NCBI GenBank assembly: GCA_002690085.1
Contig: NZDM01000002.1
Span: 1-52,101, forward strand
DNA length: 52,101 bases
Reading direction: 5' to 3'
From: Flavobacteriaceae bacterium
Lineage (GTDB): Bacteria > Bacteroidota > Bacteroidia > Flavobacteriales > Flavobacteriaceae
This document shows, in pieces, positions 1-6,801 of this stretch. The translations under genes were made by a program, and so were the position numbers. Within the stretch, counting starts at the first letter, position 1, and every line of letters starts with the position of its first letter. Below the pieces are notes generated by a model, which saw nothing but the letters and a program-made list of their open reading frames with translations, was not told the origin of the DNA and did not search any database.

Positions 1-192
1 TTCTCTTTTTGAAGTTATTAAGTAATTTTCTGGTGTTTTTTTGTAGTTTAGTGAGTTTTTGAGTAGTTTTTCATTATTTTGCCTACATTCTTCTAGGTAA
101 GATAATGTTCTCTGATTTATATTCTCTAGTGTTATGTAGTAGTTGAAGTTTTGTCACAGTTTTTGATACATTAATTGTGTTTTTGTTACCAT
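1..192 (-). pseudogene. Interrupted or partial reading frame running off the left edge
   Basis: On the minus strand an ATG at 192 opens a frame reading MVTKTQLMYQKL, then meets a TGA at 156-154, after which the same frame stays open for 51 codons to the window edge. The continuation (QNFNYYITLENINQRTLSYL and onward) looks like a polar coiled-coil protein and has no methionine of its own. This may be a gene broken by one stop codon, a sequencing error, or chance in AT-rich DNA. The plus strand is unusually T-rich and A-poor here, as expected for coding on the other strand. The family is not recognised. Confidence 0.25.
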
Positions 193-353
193 TTATGGTG
201 TGCTATTATGTTTTTGTTATATTAATGTTGTTGAAAATGCATTTTTGTTGAATATATTGTTACCTTGTTAAATATTTTTACATTTTTTCTCTTACCATTT
301 ATCATAATAATTAATGTTATGTAATTTATTATTATGTTGAATATAAAATACTT
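193..353. other. AT-rich intergenic stretch
   Basis: This T-rich stretch lies between the interrupted frame at the left edge and the 3' end of the UDP-glucose-dehydrogenase-like gene. I see no open frame, no AAAATTGA element and no convincing hairpin. Confidence 0.4.
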
Positions 354-1178
354 TTAAACTACCGCTCTTCCCTTGTCTTCGCGCCAGTCTTGTTCTGGAC
401 GATCGATAGTATTATTTCTCTCTTGAGCAGCTGAAATAACTATACTTCTCTCCATACAACTTATACTACTCGAAACATCTTTAGGAAAACATGTCCCTCC
501 AAATCCTCTTCGATTGTCAGGGCCAGGAACTAATGTATGAGACAAGCCTATCCTTCTATCTGAAAATGCTATCTCACGTACATTATCATAATTAATTCCT
601 TCCTGTCTACACCAATCTTCCAATTCATTACATACACTCACCTTCACCGCCAAAAAGACATTTCTAAACATTTTAATCATCTCTGCCTCATCTGTAGAGA
701 CAAACGAACAGTTTGCGGTTTTTACGCAACCATCATCATGGGCAATTGTGATCAAAGATCTTAAAAACTCTTCTTCTTCATTGTTAGTAACTCCAAATAC
801 CCAATTGTCATTATTAATAAAGTCTTCTACTGGCTTAGCTTCTGTTAAAAACTCTGGCATAAATAAACATCCCAAACGCTTCGACGTTCCAGGAGGCACT
901 GTTGATCTTAAAACTATCTTTCCAGAATAATTCAACTTCCTTATTTGGGCTATTGCTATTTCCACTATTCTAGTACAACAAGATCCATCCTCGTTCATTG
1001 GAGTTGGAACAGATACAAATATTACATCTGCGTCCATCAAATCTTCTAGGCATGTACCTTTTGGTGAACATAACTCACTATTTAAGTCATAAGCCAATAC
1101 AGTGATATTATCACTACCTTCCATCGCTTTTACCAAAGCATTTCCAATAAAACCATTCCCTACTACACCCAGCTTCAT
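354..1178 (-). CDS. UDP-glucose/GDP-mannose dehydrogenase-like protein, short form
   Basis: The 274-residue product starts with a Rossmann dinucleotide-binding motif (GVVGNGFIGNAL, residues 4-15). A central domain follows, with the family's catalytic cysteine in GFGGTCFPKDV near residue 230. Family members oxidise UDP-glucose to UDP-glucuronate (or the GDP-mannose equivalent) with two NAD+, giving sugar precursors for glycans. Cellular enzymes are usually about 390-450 residues; this one stops about 40 residues after the catalytic motif and lacks the C-terminal nucleotide-sugar-binding domain. It could be a minimal viral enzyme or a protein with changed activity. Giant viruses often make their own virion glycans, which fits. 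The start is the first ATG of the frame. Its Glu-Phe pairs use GAG, for example after three GAA codons near 765-783. Confidence 0.82.
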   Translation of the reverse strand: MKLGVVGNGFIGNALVKAMEGSDNITVLAYDLNSELCSPKGTCLEDLMDADVIFVSVPTPMNEDGSCCTRIVEIAIAQIRKLNYSGKIVLRSTVPPGTSKRLGCLFMPEFLTEAKPVEDFINNDNWVFGVTNNEEEEFLRSLITIAHDDGCVKTANCSFVSTDEAEMIKMFRNVFLAVKVSVCNELEDWCRQEGINYDNVREIAFSDRRIGLSHTLVPGPDNRRGFGGTCFPKDVSSSISCMERSIVISAAQERNNTIDRPEQDWREDKGRAVV

Positions 1179-1263
1179 TTATAGTATTATAATATAATCC
1201 TGCTTTAATATTATTATAAATATTTCGTTCATTCTTAAATTATGTACCATTAATATATATACT

Positions 1264-2334
1264 ATGTCGTGTAAAGCGAATTATAATAATATGCAAATGT
1301 CTGTGATGAAGGGGGCTGGTTCTGCTATTAAGAAGATTATTTCTCAGAAAGGTGGTAGAAAAAATAAAAAAGGAGGTGTCAGTTCTTCCTTCATGGTCAA
1401 GTTATATCTTCTCACTTTAATGGCTGTTGCTGTTATGTGTCAATATGGCATTATACCAAGTATTCAAGATGCTGCAAGTGCTGTTCTTGAAGCTGCTGGT
1501 CCAGAAGCTAAACAATTATATAGCATGGATGCATTTAGTAGATTTATTGAAAACTTTTATATCTTTATTGCCTACTCTAATGTAGACCCAGCTTCTAGAC
1601 CTGCTTTCTGTTCAGATACTAGAGGAACTACTACTGCTCTAGGATATTGGGCCGAAGGATTTAATAACTTTGATCAAACATGTGCAAAAGGTACTGAAGC
1701 AACGGGTATCTTCATAACTGGTGCTGTTCTTGCTATGCTTTCTACTTTTGCCCTTGCTGCTGGTATCAGTCTAAATGCATTTAATAATAGAAAAAAACCT
1801 ACACAAACTGCTGAAATTGGTACTCAAGCCAATGATATACAAGGTACTGAAGCTTATCTGACTGCTGCTAGAAATACTCTTAACGAGGATATTACGGATG
1901 TTAATGCCATTAGAGACTTAGCACGGCATACCCAAGCTCTTATGGCTGCTGTTAGTAATAGCGATGGATTTAATGCTTCCGTAGAAGCATTAGCTGATCA
2001 ATTAAGTGGACCTGAAATTGAAGTGCTGCCTGATAATACTGGAAAAGAACCTAGTAGTATGGTAGTACAATCTTCACAGAGTTCACTAGTTGCACAACCA
2101 TCAAGTGGATCATCCATGTTTTCATGTTTGCAAGTTCCTCCACCTAATATGTTATCAGGTGTAAATAGAAATCTTCTAGCTTCCGCTGCTGAAAGTAGAA
2201 GGAATGACCAGCTTTCAGCCATTTCTGTTTCTGAAGACATGATTAGAACTGGTGGTAAAAGACGCAGAAATAAGCGTAAAAAGACAAAGAAAAATAAACG
2301 CAGGCAAAAAAAACGCCAAACTAAGCGCCGATAA
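1264..2334 (+). CDS. Membrane protein with strongly basic C-terminal tail, function unknown
   Basis: The 356-residue protein is not recognised. Two hydrophobic segments are visible, one near residues 43-66 and one near 145-170, with a Cys-containing loop between them. A Ser/Gln/Asn-rich soluble part follows. The last 25 or so residues are almost all Lys and Arg (GGKRRRNKRKKTKKNKRRQK and onward). It leads a plus-strand run followed closely by the Rab5-like GTPase and the glutaminase, which suggests joint late expression. Only AT-rich TATA-like sequence precedes the ATG. The basic tail resembles those on the glutaminase and decarboxylase of this window. It could bind nucleic acid or help packaging into virions; that is inference. 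Confidence 0.75.
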   Translation: MSCKANYNNMQMSVMKGAGSAIKKIISQKGGRKNKKGGVSSSFMVKLYLLTLMAVAVMCQYGIIPSIQDAASAVLEAAGPEAKQLYSMDAFSRFIENFYIFIAYSNVDPASRPAFCSDTRGTTTALGYWAEGFNNFDQTCAKGTEATGIFITGAVLAMLSTFALAAGISLNAFNNRKKPTQTAEIGTQANDIQGTEAYLTAARNTLNEDITDVNAIRDLARHTQALMAAVSNSDGFNASVEALADQLSGPEIEVLPDNTGKEPSSMVVQSSQSSLVAQPSSGSSMFSCLQVPPPNMLSGVNRNLLASAAESRRNDQLSAISVSEDMIRTGGKRRRNKRKKTKKNKRRQKKRQTKRR

Positions 2335-2374
2335 ACATATAATGTGATCCCTTTATTCTTATCATATTATATAA

Positions 2375-2974
2375 ATGAGTTGTAATGAAAATAAAGTTGT
2401 ATTTGTAGGACAATCTGGTGTTGGTAAATCTTCTATTCTAGAGAGATTTATACAAAATACCTTTACTGATTATACTGAATCAACAATCGGTGCCTCTTTT
2501 GCAGTCGGCACTATTGAAAAAGGCGGTAAAAAACTAAAAATAGGAGTTTGGGATACTGCCGGACAAGAAAGATATGACTCACTTGTACCCCTATACTACA
2601 GAGACGCAAAAGTTGGTGTTGTAGTATATGATATCACATCTATGGATTCCTTTGAAAAGGCAAAATATTGGCTTCACAACCTTAAAATTAATGAACCTAA
2701 CGTTAAATGTATAGTTGTAGGATCAAAATTAGACCTAGAAGAACAAAGAAAGGTAGATTATATTAATGCTTCATCATTTGCCTTCGATGAAAGTGCTCTT
2801 TTTATAGAAATATCATCAAAAACATCCAAAAATGTAGGGTCACTTTTTGATAAAATAGGAGATTTGATCGTTGAATACAATAATTTAATTAAAATCTCTC
2901 CAAAACACGACCGAATAAAGCCTGAAAGAGAGTTTTGTTATCTTCATACAAAAAATTGTTGTACTAGTTCTTAA
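2375..2974 (+). CDS. Rab5-like small GTPase
   Basis: The 199-residue protein has all the Ras-superfamily G motifs: P-loop GQSGVGKS (12-19), switch I ESTIGASF (35-42), DTAGQERYDSL with Gln64 intact (60-70), GSKLD in place of NKxD (116-120) and ISSKT in place of SAK (146-150). The switch regions and the stretch YYRDAKVGVVVYDIT resemble Rab5/Rab22 rather than Ras or Rho. It ends NCCTSS, a CC-x-x-x arrangement that host Rab geranylgeranyl transferase could modify, anchoring it to membranes. Rab5 controls early endosome fusion, so a role in entry or in remodelling endocytic membranes is likely but inferred. The change from Asn to Ser in the G4 motif could weaken guanine specificity. Confidence 0.92.
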   Translation: MSCNENKVVFVGQSGVGKSSILERFIQNTFTDYTESTIGASFAVGTIEKGGKKLKIGVWDTAGQERYDSLVPLYYRDAKVGVVVYDITSMDSFEKAKYWLHNLKINEPNVKCIVVGSKLDLEEQRKVDYINASSFAFDESALFIEISSKTSKNVGSLFDKIGDLIVEYNNLIKISPKHDRIKPEREFCYLHTKNCCTSS

Positions 2975-3080
2975 AATACAGTGCACAATTCGTTGTTAAA
3001 CAGGTTTCTCTGCTATTATACATTCGTTTGAACACCTTATAAATAGTTTCATGGAGAGAAAATGCTAAAATATTATTATA

Positions 3081-4097
3081 ATGTATATGAATACTTCAAA
3101 CGAACACATTCAAGCATTTATTGATAAGGTATATAAGAAGGTTAAGCCTAATAAAAGTGGTAATGTAGCAACATACATTCCTCAATTAGCTAAAGCAGAC
3201 CCTAATTTGTTCGGAATATGCTTTGTTACATGTGATGGTAGGGTGTTTAAAGCAGGACAATCTAATAAAACCGTGCCAATTGAGTCTATAAGCAAAGTGT
3301 TTAGCGCTGCTATGGCTGCAGATGAGTTAGGTGTTAATGTTATAAATGAAAAAATAGGTAATATGGGAAGCTCTTTGCCTTTTAATAGTGTTATCGGTGC
3401 AGTTTTGACTCCTACTCATACAATAAATCCCTTTGTTAATCAAGGTGCAATTGCCACTACTAGTCTTTTTTATCAAAAAAACAAAGAAGCATTCCGCAAA
3501 AAAATACTTTCTAATATGGATAAATACGCCGGAAGAAAACTTTCTCTTAATAAACCTGTCTACAAGTCTGAAGGTGCTACTAATTCAACAAATATGGCTT
3601 TATCTTATCTATTAAAAAGCTTTGATAGATTTTATGGAGATGTAGATGATACTGTTGATGTTTATACTTCTCAGTGTTCAGTAAATGTTTCTGCAGAAGA
3701 TCTTGCCACAATGGCATGTGTTTTTGCAACAGGAGGTGTACATCCTCACTCTGGAGATCGTATTATTTCAAAAAACGCTGCAAAATACACTTACAGAGCT
3801 CTAAGAGGAGAAGGATTATATGAATATTCTGCCAAGTGGGATACCGATGTTGGTGCTATTTCTGCTAAGAGTGGTGTAGGAGGAGGTATCTTTATTATTA
3901 TTAAAGGTGTAGGTGGTATTGGCCTTGTATCCCCACCTTTAGATAAGATGGGAAATAGTGTAAGAGGTATTCAAGCAGGAACGATTCTTGCCAAAAAGTT
4001 TAATCCTTTATTTAAAGCGCATGCCACATTCTGTAAAAATAAGAAAACTCGACGAAAAAAACATAAGAAAAATAAAAAAACTCAACGTAAAGTATAA
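3081..4097 (+). CDS. Glutaminase (serine-dependent beta-lactamase-fold family)
   Basis: The 338-residue protein aligns along its whole core with bacterial GlsA and animal kidney-type glutaminase, which hydrolyse glutamine to glutamate and ammonia. Visible motifs are the catalytic S-x-x-K (S69 and K72 in PIESISKVF), the substrate-site motif NPFVNQGA (116-123), the conserved SFDRFYGDV region and AKSGVGGG (262-269) near the end of the domain. The core length matches bacterial enzymes (about 310). An extra C-terminal tail of about 22 residues is almost entirely Lys/Arg. The next gene, a small membrane protein, begins one base after the stop, so the two are probably co-expressed. The product would supply glutamate and consume a proton; which purpose matters to the virus is not visible. 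Confidence 0.93.
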   Translation: MYMNTSNEHIQAFIDKVYKKVKPNKSGNVATYIPQLAKADPNLFGICFVTCDGRVFKAGQSNKTVPIESISKVFSAAMAADELGVNVINEKIGNMGSSLPFNSVIGAVLTPTHTINPFVNQGAIATTSLFYQKNKEAFRKKILSNMDKYAGRKLSLNKPVYKSEGATNSTNMALSYLLKSFDRFYGDVDDTVDVYTSQCSVNVSAEDLATMACVFATGGVHPHSGDRIISKNAAKYTYRALRGEGLYEYSAKWDTDVGAISAKSGVGGGIFIIIKGVGGIGLVSPPLDKMGNSVRGIQAGTILAKKFNPLFKAHATFCKNKKTRRKKHKKNKKTQRKV

Positions 4098-4098
4098 G

Positions 4099-4470
4099 AT
4101 GACCATAGGATCTGCTATTCAAACTTTTGTTAACTCATTACCTGGCCAATTTATTATTGGTGGTCTTACCGTTGCTGGTATTACAGGTTTTTCTAATCAT
4201 TTAAATAATCCTGCTTTAGCAGGTATTATTGCTAGTGTACCAATTGGTATGCCCTCTAGTGTATTTGTCAAAGAATCACAGATTGCTGAATATTCATGGA
4301 AATTGCTTGTTATGATGTCTGTATTATTCTTAGCAACATTTGCTAACTGGTTTTTTATTACACAGATGAAGATGTCTAAGTATAAATCTGTAGCGATTGC
4401 CATGTCTATCTGGGCTGGACTTGGTGCTGTCTACTACTTTATAGGTAAGGCGACCAAAAAGTCTAAGTAA
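4099..4470 (+). CDS. Small membrane protein following glutaminase, paralogue of the one at 47102
   Basis: The frame is open from further upstream inside the glutaminase gene. I place the start at the ATG at 4099, one base after that stop, because the upstream part would overlap and is poor in membrane sequence. The 123 residues hold about four hydrophobic segments and end in GKATKKSK. The N-terminal half (GQFIIGGLTVAG, then NPALAGIIASVPIGMPSSV) lines up with the protein at 47102-47452 (FLIGGSVIAG, SPALAPLIGGMPTGI), so the two are paralogues. Both sit directly behind an amino-acid enzyme gene. Giant viruses carry this kind of small membrane protein, but the function is unknown; a transport or anchoring role is inference. 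Confidence 0.8.
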   Translation: MTIGSAIQTFVNSLPGQFIIGGLTVAGITGFSNHLNNPALAGIIASVPIGMPSSVFVKESQIAEYSWKLLVMMSVLFLATFANWFFITQMKMSKYKSVAIAMSIWAGLGAVYYFIGKATKKSK

Positions 4471-4471
4471 T

Positions 4472-4487
4472 TATCAAAAAATTGATA
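4472..4487. terminator. Small hairpin behind the glutaminase operon, overlapping the next promoter
   Basis: TATCAA at 4472-4477 pairs with TTGATA at 4482-4487 around a 4-A loop, directly after the stop at 4470. Mimivirus transcripts are known to end at such hairpins. The right arm is part of the AAAATTGA element that serves the next gene. Confidence 0.4.
4478..4485 (+). promoter_or_regulatory. Early promoter element AAAATTGA
   Basis: An exact match to the mimivirus early promoter octamer, 40 bases upstream of the ATG at 4526. Confidence 0.65.
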
Positions 4488-4525
4488 GAGTAATTCCTAA
4501 TAATAACTATATCAATTAAACAATT

Positions 4526-4774
4526 ATGCTTGACTCATACGGAGACAGAGAATGCCCAACTCTACAAGAGACCATTTCCATTCTATCTTGTGCTTTTCAA
4601 GATGAATACCCCCATAAAGATGATGTCTTTATTAGAAATATTGTTACACACCATGTATCTAACGCTGATTTGACAGGCTCATATTCTACGTGGACTCAAT
4701 ATATTCTACCAGATCTCAAGAAAGCTATTAAAACTGATCTTGATCATACTGAAGATCCTATGGCTACAGATTAA
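4526..4774 (+). CDS. Small acidic early protein, unknown
   Basis: An 82-residue soluble protein (MLDSYGDRECPTLQETISI and onward), rich in Asp and Glu, without a recognised domain. Its coding status rests on the exact AAAATTGA element 40 bases upstream, good packing between neighbours and a normal start. It is short and acidic and might be a regulatory or anti-host factor, but nothing in the sequence says which. Confidence 0.6.
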   Translation: MLDSYGDRECPTLQETISILSCAFQDEYPHKDDVFIRNIVTHHVSNADLTGSYSTWTQYILPDLKKAIKTDLDHTEDPMATD

Positions 4775-4809
4775 GTTTTTAAAAATTGCTAATAGATACG
4801 AATAAACCC

Positions 4810-5760
4810 TTATGTTGAAGTTTTTATATGCTCAATTATATCTTCATTCAGTACAGCTATATCTTTTACCTCATCTAATACTTTATCCTTCTCTTTTTTG
4901 TTAAGCTGAGAACTTGTATTTCCTGCAATTTTAACATACTTTTCTTGTAACTTTTCACTTGCATTCCATTCTGGATGCTCCTTTTCAAACTCACTAGGCC
5001 ATTGACGTCTAATACCATGCTCGGTTGTTTTAATTATCTTTTCACCACTATCTTCTTCCCATCCATTCTCTCTATCTTTAACAAACCACTTAGCTGAATC
5101 CGCATCTGTACAATGAAATGGCCTATCTGTTACAGCTAATGGACGAAGATTTTTCAATACCACATTTGTTAAATACTCTGGTTTACCTTTATCTAGATCA
5201 TTCATAGTAAGTTGAAGTTTTTTGGCAAAATCTTGTATTGTCATAGCATTAGCACATTCCTCATTTAAAAACAGATTAACATTGAATATCTTTTGATTAT
5301 TAATCGTATTGTGTGATCCACTTCCAGATATTGAGCTTTTATCTCCAACTGCTTCTGCAACTACAGGTAGCAATGCTTTAGTCATTTCAGCCATTAGGCT
5401 TGTTAATGCTGTTTTACTCATGGTAATAGAATCATCATCATTAGAAATATCCGTAAGCTTATCATTTTCTACTGGAGGAGTCCATGTACATTTCGATTTG
5501 TGACGATAATACCCGCTATGAAACTTATAAGATTTTCCACATTCGCATTCGAATCTATCTCCTGAGCAACTTTTAGCAACTTTTTGTGTATCATTATGTA
5601 TCATTTGTGCAGCCTTGTGTTTTTTGGTCTCAAGATGTTTTGTCCACGAAGATTTTTTAGACGTACCATAGTCACAATTTTTACAATAGAATACATGAGC
5701 AACTTTTGAGCAACTTTTAGCAACTTTTTGTGTATCATTATGTATCATTATATGGTACAT
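4810..5760 (-). CDS. C2H2-type zinc-finger protein of a giant-virus family with a duplicated N-terminal peptide
   Basis: The 316-residue protein starts MYHIMIHNDTQKVAKSCS. It has one C2H2 finger (FYCKNCDYGTSKKSSWTKHL with a following KKH) and a second C2H2-like finger (FECECGKSYKFHSGYYRHK). Between them the peptide MIHNDTQKVAKSCS occurs again. The rest is a conserved soluble domain (IFNVNLFLNEECANAMTI and onward) that I recall beside such fingers in many giant-virus proteins of unknown role. DNA binding is likely from the fingers. A 43-base perfect direct repeat (5563-5605 and 5707-5749, 144 bases apart and in frame) encodes the repeated peptide. The repeat could let finger units duplicate or be lost by recombination. 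Confidence 0.82.
   Translation of the reverse strand: MYHIMIHNDTQKVAKSCSKVAHVFYCKNCDYGTSKKSSWTKHLETKKHKAAQMIHNDTQKVAKSCSGDRFECECGKSYKFHSGYYRHKSKCTWTPPVENDKLTDISNDDDSITMSKTALTSLMAEMTKALLPVVAEAVGDKSSISGSGSHNTINNQKIFNVNLFLNEECANAMTIQDFAKKLQLTMNDLDKGKPEYLTNVVLKNLRPLAVTDRPFHCTDADSAKWFVKDRENGWEEDSGEKIIKTTEHGIRRQWPSEFEKEHPEWNASEKLQEKYVKIAGNTSSQLNKKEKDKVLDEVKDIAVLNEDIIEHIKTST
5563..5605 (-). repeat. 43-bp direct repeat, copy 1
   Basis: Identical to 5707-5749. The copies are 144 bases (48 codons) apart, in frame within the zinc-finger gene, and encode MIHNDTQKVAKSCS. Confidence 0.9.
5707..5749 (-). repeat. 43-bp direct repeat, copy 2
   Basis: Identical to 5563-5605. This copy encodes the start of the zinc-finger protein. 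At DNA level the repeat is perfect, including synonymous sites, so it is recent or kept by conversion. Confidence 0.9.
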
Positions 5761-5870
5761 AGAAAAGTTGCTTAACCTTTAAACTTATTCATCTATAGTG
5801 CCTTTTTTTTAGTCCTACATAACAATCCTTCATAATTTTTTTATTTTACATTTTTTCTTCTCTAGGGCGT

Positions 5871-5990
5871 CTAAATAAATCACGTTTTTTGATCACTTTT
5901 CAAGACCCATGAATATTTGAGGTTTTTCAGACCCTGGAAGGGTAATATTTGAGACTCTTTGAAAAACGTTAAAAAAAATGATTTATTTAG
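5871..5990. repeat. 120-bp imperfect palindrome
   Basis: The ends are a perfect 12-base inverted repeat (CTAAATAAATCA at 5871-5882, TGATTTATTTAG at 5979-5990). Inside, partly matching arms continue (T-tract plus CTTTTCAA against TTGAAAAACG). The centre has a small ACCCT-GGA-AGGGT hairpin and two copies of AATATTTGAG. It could be a miniature inverted-repeat element, a 3'-end hairpin or a recombination scar. No flanking target duplication is obvious. Confidence 0.65.
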
Positions 5991-6084
5991 CCAAAGTAGG
6001 TAGTTATTTTTAATATAGTTTATAAATTACGTAGGCAATCTATGTAGGCAAAATACTAGTATTAATGGGTTTCCTATCTAATGA

Positions 6085-6092
6085 AAAATTGA
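6085..6092 (+). promoter_or_regulatory. Early promoter element AAAATTGA, extended form
   Basis: Lies 44 bases upstream of the ATG at 6137. The longer context AAAATTGAAATGCTTTTT closely matches that at 49106 and, with one base missing, that upstream of the EcoRI-family gene. Confidence 0.7.
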
Positions 6093-6136
6093 AATGCTTT
6101 TTGTTATAGGGTTTGCAGAATTAAACTGACTAACAA

Positions 6137-6754
6137 ATGACCTTCAGCACTATGTATCACCCTCTCGGACACAAATACGTCGGAACTATTCAGTTCTGGT
6201 GTGGCCTTCTCAAGCACTTCCCATACGATGTTGCAGAAAAAATATTGTTCACCTACTTCGTAGGACTTGACAAGGAAAAAGATAAACATAACCAAGCTCA
6301 AAAAGAGCTCCTTGTTGCATCGAAACATAGAATGTACAATAATATCCAGATATGTTACAACTTCAATGATCTTCCCAGAAGTGGCGCATCTGAAGATGCT
6401 TTCAGAGAAAAAAATCGCATGTTTCTGAAACATATCATCCCTGAACTTATAGGAGATATGCATGACTGCAACTGTTGTCATCGTCACCAAATAAATAAGC
6501 CTGCATTCATTCGACGTTCATCTAAGGATGAACTTCAGCTCGTTATTATGACAAAACCATGTGCCTTTACCTGCGAGCCTTGGGGTGGTGGATGCAGATG
6601 CAACTGTCGAGCTGCATCAAGAGAACTTGCAAGAATATGGACTTACTTTACGCGACAAGAAAATGATCTCTTCATTCATCAAACAAGAGATCTGAAGCTG
6701 TTCTGCCGTCCTGCACACATGCCTATTCAATTTGGCTATCATCCTGAGTGGTAA
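6137..6754 (+). CDS. Cysteine/histidine-rich early protein, unknown
   Basis: A 205-residue soluble protein, not recognised. The N-terminal half contains a helical LLKHFPYDVAEKILFTYFVG segment. The C-terminal half is rich in Cys and His (DCNCCHRH, then CAFTCEPWGGGCRCNCR), suggesting one or two zinc sites. Base composition is more GC-rich than the neighbours. It has a clear early promoter and faces the EcoRI-family endonuclease gene, whose stop lies 47 bases beyond its own. The convergent layout and similar early promoter make a functional link with the nuclease worth testing, but nothing in the protein identifies it as a methyltransferase or inhibitor. Confidence 0.75.
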   Translation: MTFSTMYHPLGHKYVGTIQFWCGLLKHFPYDVAEKILFTYFVGLDKEKDKHNQAQKELLVASKHRMYNNIQICYNFNDLPRSGASEDAFREKNRMFLKHIIPELIGDMHDCNCCHRHQINKPAFIRRSSKDELQLVIMTKPCAFTCEPWGGGCRCNCRAASRELARIWTYFTRQENDLFIHQTRDLKLFCRPAHMPIQFGYHPEW

Positions 6755-6801
6755 AACACAATAAAAACAAAAAAACTAACTATATTTTTGTCTTTTTGTT
6801 T

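Larger units (their letters stand above)
5761..6136. other. Intergenic region with a large palindrome and an early promoter
   Basis: This 376-base gap has no convincing open frame. It contains the imperfect palindrome at 5871-5990, a short repeated word GTAGGCAA near 6030-6050, and the AAAATTGA element at 6085. It separates the zinc-finger gene from the segment carrying the EcoRI-family enzyme. Confidence 0.6.
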
